Below, piece after piece: positions 43,347-51,172 of a stretch of DNA of 52,188 bases. The position numbers and the translations under genes are program-made. Positions within the stretch are counted from its first letter, which is position 1. Each line of letters starts with the position of its first letter. The stretch is from positions 1 to 52,188 of the forward strand of contig JAEUVY010000027.1 of assembly GCA_016786565.1 (NCBI GenBank), written 5' to 3'. The notes below the pieces were generated by a model. The model saw nothing but the letters and a program-made list of their open reading frames with translations, did not search any database and was not told the origin of the DNA. The DNA comes from Flavipsychrobacter sp. Lineage in GTDB: Bacteria > Bacteroidota > Bacteroidia > Chitinophagales > Chitinophagaceae.

Positions 43347-44417
43347 ATGAGTGTTTCCACAATTGACATCGCCGTAAAAAAGACAACCGACAGCCGCATA
43401 GGACAGCTGGATCCCGCGAACATACAGTTCGGTAAGATCTACTCAGACCATATGCTTGTGGCTTACTACGAAGACGGCGAGTGGAAACAACCGGAGATCG
43501 TACCGTTTGCCAATCTGTCTCTGAGCCCTGCCACTACATTCATCCACTACGGACAGGCCATCTTCGAAGGAATTAAGGCCTACAAAGACGCTAACGGCAA
43601 CCCGCTGGTGTTCCGTCCGCGCGACAACTGGAAGCGTATGAACCGTTCGGCCGAGCGTATGGCACTGCCGGCAGTACCCGAAGAGTTGTTTGTAGAAGGT
43701 ATTCGCAAGTTGGTGGATATCGATCGTGCATGGGTTCCTACTTCAGAAGAGACCTCGCTGTATATAAGGCCGTTCATGTTTGCTATTGACGAGTTCATAG
43801 GCGTGCGCCCGGCTGAGAAATTCATGTTCATGATCATTACCAGCCCTGCAGGTCCATACTACAGCAAGCCTGTATCTATCTATGTGCAGGACGAGTATGT
43901 ACGCGCCTTCCCGGGTGGTATCGGCTTCACAAAGGCTGCAGGCAACTACGGTATGAGCATGTACCCGACCATGAAGATCAAGGAAATGGGCTATGACCAG
44001 ATACTGTGGACCGATGGATTTGAGCACAAATACGTGCAGGAGATCGGAACCATGAACGTGTTCTTTGTACTGGGCGACAAGGTGGTAACCCCCGACCTGA
44101 AAGAAGGAACCATTCTGGCCGGTGTGACCCGCGACAGCGTTATCACGCTGCTGCGCGAAAAAGGAATAACGGTTGAAGAGCGCCCTATAGCTATTGACGA
44201 ACTGGCCGAAGCTTACCGCAACGGACAGCTGAAAGAAGCGTTTGGTACCGGTACCGCGGCTTCAATTGCGCCTATCAGGGCACTTACCTACCACGACGAG
44301 ACCATGGAACTGCCTGAGATGGAAACATGGGATGTGGCTAACTGGCTGAAAAAAGAATTGGCCGATATCCGCTATGGTCGCAAAGCCGACACACACGGAT
44401 GGGTACTGCATGTATGA
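43347..44417 (+). CDS. ilvE: Branched-chain amino-acid aminotransferase
   Basis: 356 residues, usual length for the eukaryotic-like branch of class IV aminotransferases. The enzyme interconverts valine, leucine and isoleucine with their keto acids using pyridoxal phosphate. Lys196 (GFTKAAGNYG) is the likely Schiff-base lysine. The family signature TDGFEHKYVQEIGTMNVFFV follows, then GTIL-AGVTRDSVI and FGTGTAASIAPI for the phosphate site. Cytoplasmic. Flanked by its own promoter region and a very strong terminator, so it is a single-gene unit. Neighbouring genes show no biosynthetic link. Confidence 0.95.
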   Translation: MSVSTIDIAVKKTTDSRIGQLDPANIQFGKIYSDHMLVAYYEDGEWKQPEIVPFANLSLSPATTFIHYGQAIFEGIKAYKDANGNPLVFRPRDNWKRMNRSAERMALPAVPEELFVEGIRKLVDIDRAWVPTSEETSLYIRPFMFAIDEFIGVRPAEKFMFMIITSPAGPYYSKPVSIYVQDEYVRAFPGGIGFTKAAGNYGMSMYPTMKIKEMGYDQILWTDGFEHKYVQEIGTMNVFFVLGDKVVTPDLKEGTILAGVTRDSVITLLREKGITVEERPIAIDELAEAYRNGQLKEAFGTGTAASIAPIRALTYHDETMELPEMETWDVANWLKKELADIRYGRKADTHGWVLHV

Positions 44418-44433
44418 TCTTTCTGAAACTTAC

Positions 44434-44475
44434 ATAAAACGATAAAGGGACCTTTCGGTCCCTTTATCGTTTTAT
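44434..44475. terminator. Bidirectional terminator after ilvE
   Basis: A perfect 19-bp stem ATAAAACGATAAAGGGACC / GGTCCCTTTATCGTTTTAT with a TTTC loop. It is flanked by convergent genes and has T-rich tails on both strands. Confidence 0.9.
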
Positions 44476-44485
44476 AGCAACTTTT

Positions 44486-46366
44486 CTATTTTGTTATGGT
44501 CACTTTGCCGCGCCAGACACCGGCATCGGTAGTTACTGTCACAATGTACACACCGCTTTGTGCTATGTGTACGGTGGCCTCGTGCTGCACAAACTGCTGC
44601 TGCACTACCCTGCCGGCTATGTCAGCCACCATCATTCGCCCGCTTTTGCCATGCAGTAGTTTCACAATAAACGCATCCTGTGCGGGGTTTGGAAACAATG
44701 TCACTTCGTTGCCCGCAACACCCGCAATACCGGCCGCACAGGCACCCGCAGGCAACACCGCAATGTTATGTGTGGCTGTGGCCGTGCCGCAACTATTACT
44801 GAAAGTGTATGATATTGTAGCCATACCCGGAACAACTGCCGTGCAATGACCAGTAGCAGAGACGGTGGCCGCTGCGCCTCCCGCGCTCCATGTGCCACCC
44901 GCCATTGTACCGGCAAGTGTGGCTGTGTCGCCCACGCAAAGGGTGTCGGTACCCGATATGGCCGCCAAGGGTGCGGGGGTTATTGTTACATAAAAGGTAA
45001 CGATGGCTACAGACCGGCCATCATCGGCACGCACTTCGAAAGTGTCGGTGCCTGAAAAACCTGAAGACGGCGTATATGCAAGCCCCACGGGTGTAACCGC
45101 GCCGCCGGTGGCTGTGGCGGTGTATGCAGCGGTGGCAACACCATGTGCAGGCGGCGTTATCACCGTCCAAGTGAGGGTTTGCCCGGCATCAGCATCTGTG
45201 ATAGCGAGAGCTGTGTTGAGTGCCACAGTGCCACCCGTACACACGGCCAACGACTGTATATGCCCACCGGTGAAAACCGGTATATGATTGCCATAGGAAA
45301 TTTTGCGGACCACGTGATTGAGCTGTTCAGTGAAATAGATGTCTCCATTGGGGTGAATGGATATGTGTGTAGGTTGATTCAATTGTGCTGCAGTTGCGAG
45401 ACCACCGTCTCCACTGTACCCAACACTTCCATTACCGGCAATTGTTGTAATGATACCTGAAGCGTCAATCTTTCTAACGACGTTATTGTTTCTATCACAA
45501 ATAAAAACATTCCCCATGCCATCTAAATCCAGTCCAGCACCATCCTTTATCATCGCAGACAACGCAGAAGCCCCATCCCCGCTATAACCACTAACTCCGG
45601 TTCCTGCGATAGTAGAGATTATGCCTACATTGCTTATCTTTCGTATGCGATAGTTGGTTCCGTCAGAAAAGAAAATGTTTCCTTGTCGATCTACAGCAAT
45701 TCCCACCGGTACGGTTAACATTGCCATGGTAGCGGGGCCACCATCACCACCATATCCGGTCGTCGAAGATCCAGCGATAGTCGATATAATGCCGGATACG
45801 TTTATTTTGCGAATGTGGCCCGAAGCGTCACCGACGTAGAAATTACCAAAACGATCTTTCGCCACATCCCTCGGGCTACATTGAGCAGCCGTCGCCGCAC
45901 CACCGTCGCCGGAAAATCCACCAACACCAGTCCCAATAATTGAATTTATTATCCCAGTCCCATCTATTTTACAAATCCTCTCAGCAGATGGCCCAAAACC
46001 ACAAAAGTTTACGTTATCTCCATCTGCAAAAATCCCGGCAAGATTTGTAAGGGTAGCTGCAGTAGCAGGCCCTCCATCACCTGAATATCCAGTACTCACC
46101 CCTGTTCCAGCGATAGTGTTGATGACACCAGAAACATCAACCTTGCGAACTCTATGGTTGAAAAAATCGCAAACAAAAATTTCACCTAAACTGTCGACAT
46201 GTATGCCGGCCGGACGGTTTAATTGTGCGGTAATCGCCGGGATTCCATCAGCATTATACCCTGCAGTTCCAGTACCTGCTACTGTGGAGATTATTTGCGC
46301 ACTCAGATTTGTTCCGACTGCAACAAAACAAGCAACCAAAACAGAAAAAGACTTGTATTTTAACAT
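44486..46366 (-). CDS. NHL-repeat beta-propeller protein with T9SS type A sorting domain
   Basis: 626 residues. Signal peptide about 1-24 (ending NLSAQ). Residues about 25-365 hold six NHL units of about 55 residues, each with a GYSGDGGxATxA loop and a V-R-K-I end, predicting a six-bladed propeller. Residues about 370-470 are a cadherin-like Ig module (ITDADAGQTLTWTVITPPAHG ... YTPSSGFSGTDTFEVRADDG). Residues about 472-545 are a Big_2/PKD-like module (LCVGDTATLAG). Residues about 553-626 are the T9SS type A domain (TLFPNPAQDAFIVKLLHG ... GRVVQQ ... SGVYIVTV ... KVTITK). By eye, base composition rises in GC from the propeller half to the Ig half. Surface protein with unknown ligand, same propeller plan as the gene at 16363. 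Confidence 0.9.
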   Translation of the reverse strand: MLKYKSFSVLVACFVAVGTNLSAQIISTVAGTGTAGYNADGIPAITAQLNRPAGIHVDSLGEIFVCDFFNHRVRKVDVSGVINTIAGTGVSTGYSGDGGPATAATLTNLAGIFADGDNVNFCGFGPSAERICKIDGTGIINSIIGTGVGGFSGDGGAATAAQCSPRDVAKDRFGNFYVGDASGHIRKINVSGIISTIAGSSTTGYGGDGGPATMAMLTVPVGIAVDRQGNIFFSDGTNYRIRKISNVGIISTIAGTGVSGYSGDGASALSAMIKDGAGLDLDGMGNVFICDRNNNVVRKIDASGIITTIAGNGSVGYSGDGGLATAAQLNQPTHISIHPNGDIYFTEQLNHVVRKISYGNHIPVFTGGHIQSLAVCTGGTVALNTALAITDADAGQTLTWTVITPPAHGVATAAYTATATGGAVTPVGLAYTPSSGFSGTDTFEVRADDGRSVAIVTFYVTITPAPLAAISGTDTLCVGDTATLAGTMAGGTWSAGGAAATVSATGHCTAVVPGMATISYTFSNSCGTATATHNIAVLPAGACAAGIAGVAGNEVTLFPNPAQDAFIVKLLHGKSGRMMVADIAGRVVQQQFVQHEATVHIAQSGVYIVTVTTDAGVWRGKVTITK

Positions 46367-46434
46367 GGCATATTGAATTTAGAACAAAAAAGACTTAATA
46401 ATTTCTCTGACATAGCACTATTGAGTGACGATAT

Positions 46435-46935
46435 CTACCAGAAATTAATTGACACATTTTGCATTGCACTCCCTACTCCGGGATGCCAGGCCGCATTTCG
46501 ACAACCGCCTGACCAAGTAGTTGATATACCATGACAACCACCTGAGCTAAAATACCCATCATTTATTGCGCCTCCGGCATTACTGCAACCGGGAGGTAAA
46601 GAAGAACAATCGAATTGAAATGTCGCGTCCGTCCATTGAAATGATGTTGAAGAAGATGAAACGGAACCAGGTGTTATATTGTCCCAGTCGGGACCAGTGG
46701 GCAAACAAGGGCTGCAACCTACATTCTGAAATATGTTGTAACTGTTCCAACCAATGCTGCTATACGCGGCCACGTAAAATTGGTTGGCCTGAATGTCGCA
46801 TAGTGTCGGGTAGGAACTTTCTATAGCGAACATCTTCACATATACCCCGCCAGGGTTGGCTGTGTTATCAATATACAACGCACCAGTTTGTGCCGACACA
46901 GGCTTACTCATTATGGTAAGCAACAATAGAATCAA
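46435..46935 (-). CDS. Small Cys-rich secreted protein with unclear start codon
   Basis: About 166 residues from a TTG at 46933-46935. A hydrophobic signal (LILLLLTIMSKPVSAQ) is followed by a domain with nine Cys, Gly- and Ser-rich, ending VSINFW. The usual positive N-terminus of a signal peptide appears just upstream (YKKNY, read from an A-rich run) but no ATG or GTG lies in frame before the stop further upstream. So the start has either moved to TTG or been lost. Family unknown. Position next to an NHL T9SS gene suggests a secreted product. Confidence 0.6.
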   Translation of the reverse strand: MILLLLTIMSKPVSAQTGALYIDNTANPGGVYVKMFAIESSYPTLCDIQANQFYVAAYSSIGWNSYNIFQNVGCSPCLPTGPDWDNITPGSVSSSSTSFQWTDATFQFDCSSLPPGCSNAGGAINDGYFSSGGCHGISTTWSGGCRNAAWHPGVGSAMQNVSINFW

Positions 46936-47021
46936 ATAGTTTTTTTTATATGGATTTAGTGTTTTAGTTACCCGAATGTATGGATAAATATTTACATTTC
47001 AAAATGTCTATGCGAGAAAAT

Positions 47022-47052
47022 AAATAAAAAAAGAGGTCCTGAGACCCCTTTT
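47022..47052 (-). terminator. Terminator after the AIM24-like gene
   Basis: On the minus strand, AAAAGGGGTC-TCAG-GACCTCTTTT forms a 10-bp stem with one A-C mismatch, followed by TTTATTTATTT. It lies 28 bases after the stop. Confidence 0.75.
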
Positions 47053-47079
47053 CAATAAGCTAATTAAACCTGAAATGAG

Positions 47080-47868
47080 TTAGATACCATCACCATCCAG
47101 CAGATTGCCAAGGCCACCCAGGATACTACCCTCTTCCTTGCGGCGCGATCCGCCATAGGCAAGGATACGGCCGGCCAGTCGGCTGATGGGAAGTGTCTGT
47201 ATCCACACGGTACCCGGACCGCGCAGGGTTGCAAAGAACACACCCTCGCCACCGAACAGCGTGTTCTTGATGCCGCCCACAAACTGTATGTCATAAGTCA
47301 CATGGCTGGTGAATGCTACAATACAACCTGTATCTATCTTCAGCAACTCGCCCGGCTGCAGGTGGCGCTCCACTACATGGCCGCCGGCATGCACAAACGC
47401 CATACCGTCACCTTCCAGTTTCTCCATAATGAAACCTTCGCCGCCAAACAGGCCGGTGCCCAGCTTCTTCTGGAACTCTATACCCACGGCTACACCCTTG
47501 GCAGCACACAGGAAGGCGTCCTTCTGACAGATGACACGACCACCTAGGCGCATAAGGTCCAGCGGGATGATCTTGCCCGGATAGGGCGAAGCGAATGATA
47601 CTTTCTTTTTGCCGGTACCCTCGTTGGTGTAGGCGGTCATAAAAAGGCTCTCGCCCACCAGCAGGCGCTTACCTGCCGAGAACAGCTTGCCCATAAGGCC
47701 CTGCTGCTGGCGGCTGCCATCGCCAAAAATGGTTTCCATACTTATTCCTTCTTCCATCATCATGAAGCTTCCGGCTTCAGCAATGGCGGTTTCCAGGGGG
47801 TCCAGTTCTACCTCCACGTATTGCATTTCTTCGCCGTGGATCTGGTAGTCAATTTCATGATTCAGCAT
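47080..47868 (-). CDS. AIM24-like protein, TIGR00266 family
   Basis: 262 residues, no signal peptide. Beta-rich sequence with Gly-rich turns of the TIGR00266/AIM24 family: [25 protein letters not shown] near the start, [45 protein letters not shown] and the final Gly-rich tail. Members form tryptophan-rich beta-helix-like folds and are of unknown function in bacteria. In yeast the related AIM24 is a mitochondrial protein. Expected cytoplasmic. A single-gene unit with its own terminator. Confidence 0.88.
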   Translation of the reverse strand: MLNHEIDYQIHGEEMQYVEVELDPLETAIAEAGSFMMMEEGISMETIFGDGSRQQQGLMGKLFSAGKRLLVGESLFMTAYTNEGTGKKKVSFASPYPGKIIPLDLMRLGGRVICQKDAFLCAAKGVAVGIEFQKKLGTGLFGGEGFIMEKLEGDGMAFVHAGGHVVERHLQPGELLKIDTGCIVAFTSHVTYDIQFVGGIKNTLFGGEGVFFATLRGPGTVWIQTLPISRLAGRILAYGGSRRKEEGSILGGLGNLLDGDGI

Positions 47869-48078
47869 AGTTATGTGTTTTTATGTTTGATGATGTAAAA
47901 GTAAGTTGCCGCTACGTGCTGCAAAAATCACCTTCGGTAAATTACGGTTTTTTGTCGGTTACAGCCATTTGCCGCTCGGTATTTGCTGCCCCGCTACCGC
48001 CGAGATCAGAAAACATGCGCTTATAGAAGTATGGGTATTTATTATGGCTACCCGCTCCCTAATGAGGCACCTTTGGCG

Positions 48079-48086
48079 TAACTTTG
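48079..48086 (+). promoter_or_regulatory. -7 promoter box of the superoxide dismutase gene
   Basis: TAACTTTG, exact TAnnTTTG, 36 bases before the ATG. Same 8-mer as for the ferredoxin and M16 genes. Confidence 0.45.
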
Positions 48087-48121
48087 ACCTTCATTAATAA
48101 ATCAATAAAACAAAACCGGAT

Positions 48122-48724
48122 ATGGCACATACACTTCCCGCGCTCCCTTATGGCTACGATGCCCTGGAGCCGCACATCGACACAATGACCATGCAGATAC
48201 ACCATGGCAAGCACCATCAGGCCTATGTGGACAACCTGAACAAAGCGCTTGCAGGTACCGATGGCGAAAACAAATCGCTGGAGGAACTGATGGCGAACAT
48301 CTCTTCTTACCCTGTAGCGGTGCGCAACAATGGCGGTGGCCACTACAACCACTCATTGTTCTGGTCGGTACTGGGCACAGGCAACAGCACCCCATCGGGC
48401 AAGCTGGCTGACGCTATCAATGCAACCTTTGGTTCTTTTGACGCACTGAAAGAAAAAATGAATACCGCAGGCGCTACACGTTTTGGCAGCGGCTGGGCAT
48501 GGCTTTCTGTAAGCGGTGGCAACCTAGTGGTAAGTTCTACTCCTAATCAGGACAACCCGCTGATGGATATTGCCGAAGTAAAGGGCACTCCGATACTGGG
48601 TATTGACGTGTGGGAACACGCCTACTACCTGAAATACCAGAACAAGCGCCCCGACTACCTGAGCGCTATCTGGAACGTGATCAACTGGCGTGAAGTTGAA
48701 AAACGCTACGAAGCTGCACTGTAA
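48122..48724 (+). CDS. sodA: Superoxide dismutase, Mn-type
   Basis: 200 residues, normal length, no signal peptide. Metal ligands are His27 (MQIHHGKHH), His77 ([11 protein letters not shown]), Asp162 and His166 ([10 protein letters not shown]). The residue pair that distinguishes metal preference is Gly (GGGHYNHS) plus Gln143 (PNQDNPLM), as in Mn-SOD. Fe-SODs carry the Gln at the other position. So Mn or cambialistic is expected, and strict Fe use is less likely. It detoxifies superoxide in the cytoplasm. oxyR lies 5.5 kb away. A strong terminator follows. Confidence 0.93.
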   Translation: MAHTLPALPYGYDALEPHIDTMTMQIHHGKHHQAYVDNLNKALAGTDGENKSLEELMANISSYPVAVRNNGGGHYNHSLFWSVLGTGNSTPSGKLADAINATFGSFDALKEKMNTAGATRFGSGWAWLSVSGGNLVVSSTPNQDNPLMDIAEVKGTPILGIDVWEHAYYLKYQNKRPDYLSAIWNVINWREVEKRYEAAL

Positions 48725-48750
48725 AAAACGTTCAGTATATAATAAATACA

Positions 48751-48786
48751 AGAGCGGAGGCGATATCATCACCTCCGCTCTTTTTA
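48751..48786 (+). terminator. Intrinsic terminator after the superoxide dismutase gene
   Basis: AGAGCGGAGG / CCTCCGCTCT, 10-bp stem with an 11-base loop, followed by TTTTATTTA. It lies 26 bases after the stop, between convergent genes. Confidence 0.85.
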
Positions 48787-48815
48787 TTTATAGCCTTTCG
48801 GCCGGAAAACACTTT

Positions 48816-49517
48816 TTATTCAGGAACTACCAGCCTGAAACCATTGCCATGAATGTTCACGATCTCTACGCTGCTATCTTCTTTCAGATATTTACGCAGT
48901 TTGGCAATGTACACGTCCATACTACGACCATTGAAGTAGGTATCGCTACCCCATATACGCTTCAGCGCGGTTTCGCGTGGCAGCAGGTCGTTTTTGTATT
49001 CGCACAGCATCAGCAGCAGTTCGTTCTCCTTTGGAGAAAGCGTGTGCGACGAATCGCCGTGCTTCAGCGTACGCAGCTTGCTATTGAAATGGTAACTACC
49101 TATCTGGAACTCGATCTGAGCATGATTCTTATCGTGCAGATCCTGATTGCGTTTCAGGATCGCCTTGATCTTATGCAACAACACCTCGCTGTCAAACGGC
49201 TTGGTGATATAGTCGTCGGCACCCAGTTTATAACCGGTGAGCACGTCATCTTTCATGCTTTTTGCTGAGAGGAAGAACAAAGGCACATCAGGGTCAACGT
49301 TTCTGATCTCTTCGGCCAATGTAAACCCATCCATATTAGGCATCATCACATCAAGCAGGCAAACGTCGAAACGCTCTCTGCGGAATGCGGCAAGCCCCAG
49401 AATACCATCGCGTGCAAGCTCCACCACAAAGTCGTTCAACTCGAGGTAGCTTTTCAGAACCTGGCCGAAGTTGGTGTCGTCTTCAACCAACAGTATTTTA
49501 TTTTTTTCTTTTTCCAT
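48816..49517 (-). CDS. OmpR/PhoB-type response regulator (RprY-like)
   Basis: 233 residues. Receiver domain 1-120 with acidic pocket EDD (12-14), phosphoacceptor Asp56 in CLLDVMMPNMDG, Ser84 (FLSAK) and Lys106 (YITKPFD). Residues about 130-233 are a winged-helix DNA-binding domain (TLSPKENELLLMLCEYKNDLLPRETALKRIWG ... YFNGRSMDVYIAKLRKYL). The overall sequence resembles the Bacteroidota regulator RprY. No sensor kinase is next to it, so its partner must be elsewhere. A -7 box TATATTTG is at 49534-49541 on the minus strand. Symbol left blank because orthology cannot be proven here. Confidence 0.92.
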   Translation of the reverse strand: MEKEKNKILLVEDDTNFGQVLKSYLELNDFVVELARDGILGLAAFRRERFDVCLLDVMMPNMDGFTLAEEIRNVDPDVPLFFLSAKSMKDDVLTGYKLGADDYITKPFDSEVLLHKIKAILKRNQDLHDKNHAQIEFQIGSYHFNSKLRTLKHGDSSHTLSPKENELLLMLCEYKNDLLPRETALKRIWGSDTYFNGRSMDVYIAKLRKYLKEDSSVEIVNIHGNGFRLVVPE

Positions 49518-49533
49518 AATGCTAATTGTTTAT

Positions 49534-49541
49534 CAAATATA
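49534..49541 (-). promoter_or_regulatory. -7 promoter box of the response-regulator gene
   Basis: TATATTTG on the minus strand, exact TAnnTTTG, 17 bases before the ATG at 49515-49517. Confidence 0.45.
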
Positions 49542-49713
49542 GTACCAGATAAGTTAAAGTAAAGTACAATATTTTGTTAAGGTGTACTATGTTGTAATTA
49601 ACCTGCTTAGCGTTCCTATCATTCGAATTAAGGCACCCGTTTGCACCTAAAAGCACTGTTATCATTCATGCCGGGCAGGTCGTTTTGTCATGTCGCAATT
49701 GCAGTAGAAGTGA

Positions 49714-49745
49714 TTGAGTTTACGGTGGTTTTGTAGTTAGTTTTG
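49714..49745 (+). promoter_or_regulatory. Promoter of the porin gene
   Basis: TTG (49714-49716), a 21-base spacer and TAGTTTTG (49738-49745), matching the promoter at 39883-39915 in spacing. It lies 47 bases before the chosen ATG. Confidence 0.55.
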
Positions 49746-49791
49746 CATTGCGCGCACGGCATCCCAAACGGTGGGCGCGACATCGGACAAT

Positions 49792-51141
49792 ATGATACAA
49801 AAGATGACGGCTGCCTTGCTGCTTTCCCTTGCGTGCACCACAGGGGCATATGCACAAAACGACTCGGCCGCAAAAGAAAAGCCTATAAGCGAACTGAAGT
49901 ACGCACTAACGCGCGACGGATCGAAATACGTGAAACTTACGTTCCTCAATCAGTTGTGGGTGCGGTATAATCAAAGCAACCCGGGTACTACGGTGAATGG
50001 CGCGCCGACCGATAACACCTTGGATATAGGTCTGCGCCGGACACGCATGCAACTCTATGGCCAGCTTACTGACCATGTAGGTTTCTACATGCAGTTTGGC
50101 ATGAACAACTTCAACTTTCTGGCGCAAAACGCGGGCAACAGGAAGATACAGGCGTTCTTTCACGATGCCCTTTGCGAATACAAAGTTTGGAAGCAGCACA
50201 ACTACCTGACGCTTGGTGGCGGGCTCACCATTGTGAACGGTCTGAGCCGTTTCACGCAACCCTCAATCGGTTCGATTGTAACGACGGATGTGCCGGTATT
50301 CCTACAAGCCACCGTTGACCAGACGGATGAGTTTGCGAGGAAGCTGAGTATTTATGCACGCGGTCAGGTGGGTAAGATAGACTACCGTGTAGCGCTCTCC
50401 GATCCTTTCCCTATACAGACCAACGGCAACGCGGTGCCCGCTCTTGGCAAGGATGCCACATTCACGCCTTACGGGCATACGCAGCAGTTGCAGGGCATGG
50501 TCATCTGGAACATACTGGACAAAGAACCACACACTACCCCATACATGGCAGGCACCTATCTGGGCGACAAAAAGATACTGAACATAGAGGCGGGCGCTAT
50601 ATGGCAGAAGAACGCCACCTGGCACCTGGCCGGCGCTGATACTGTGTTCAACAATATGTTGCTGTGGGGTATAGGAGCATTTGCCGATATGCCGCTGCAA
50701 AACAACAAATATGCACTGAATGCCTATGCAGGTTACTTCAGCACCGACTATGGGCTGAACTATGTGCGCAACAACGGCATTATGAATCCTGCAAACGGTA
50801 ACGCGACCACAACGGTATTCAACGGTGCCGGTAACGCCTACCCTATGTTTGGCACCGGCAGCAGTATTTACACACAAGTGGGACTGCGTTTACCCAAGGA
50901 CCTACTGGGCGACAACGGCACACTGCTACCCTACGTATCGTGGAGGCAAGGCTCTGTAGACAAACTGAAAGACCCTGTAAATGTGTATGACGCTGGCGTG
51001 AACTGGCTCATCAACAAGCACATGTCCAAGATATCGCTGAACTATCAGTTGCGCCCGGTTTTCACAACGCAGGCAAATGGCGACATCACCCGCACATCCA
51101 ACGCAAGCAGCGTGTGGGTACAGTACCAGATATTTATTTAA
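49792..51141 (+). CDS. OprO/OprP-like outer-membrane porin
   Basis: 449 residues from the ATG at 49792. An in-frame GTG 21 bases upstream is rejected because the ATG gives a normal signal peptide (MIQKMTAALLLSLACTTGAY). The mature part alternates strands throughout, with many aromatic girdle residues (FYMQFGMNNFNFLAQN, YLTLGGGLTIVNGLSRF, INKHMSKISLNYQLRP) and a C-terminal aromatic end WVQYQIFI. The pattern, RRTRMQLYGQLTDHVGFYMQ near the start, is that of phosphate-selective porins O/P. Phosphate specificity cannot be read from the sequence. Expected outer-membrane channel. Confidence 0.85.
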   Translation: MIQKMTAALLLSLACTTGAYAQNDSAAKEKPISELKYALTRDGSKYVKLTFLNQLWVRYNQSNPGTTVNGAPTDNTLDIGLRRTRMQLYGQLTDHVGFYMQFGMNNFNFLAQNAGNRKIQAFFHDALCEYKVWKQHNYLTLGGGLTIVNGLSRFTQPSIGSIVTTDVPVFLQATVDQTDEFARKLSIYARGQVGKIDYRVALSDPFPIQTNGNAVPALGKDATFTPYGHTQQLQGMVIWNILDKEPHTTPYMAGTYLGDKKILNIEAGAIWQKNATWHLAGADTVFNNMLLWGIGAFADMPLQNNKYALNAYAGYFSTDYGLNYVRNNGIMNPANGNATTTVFNGAGNAYPMFGTGSSIYTQVGLRLPKDLLGDNGTLLPYVSWRQGSVDKLKDPVNVYDAGVNWLINKHMSKISLNYQLRPVFTTQANGDITRTSNASSVWVQYQIFI

Positions 51142-51172
51142 GTCACCTTCCGGTAAGGAAAATGTTCATAAC

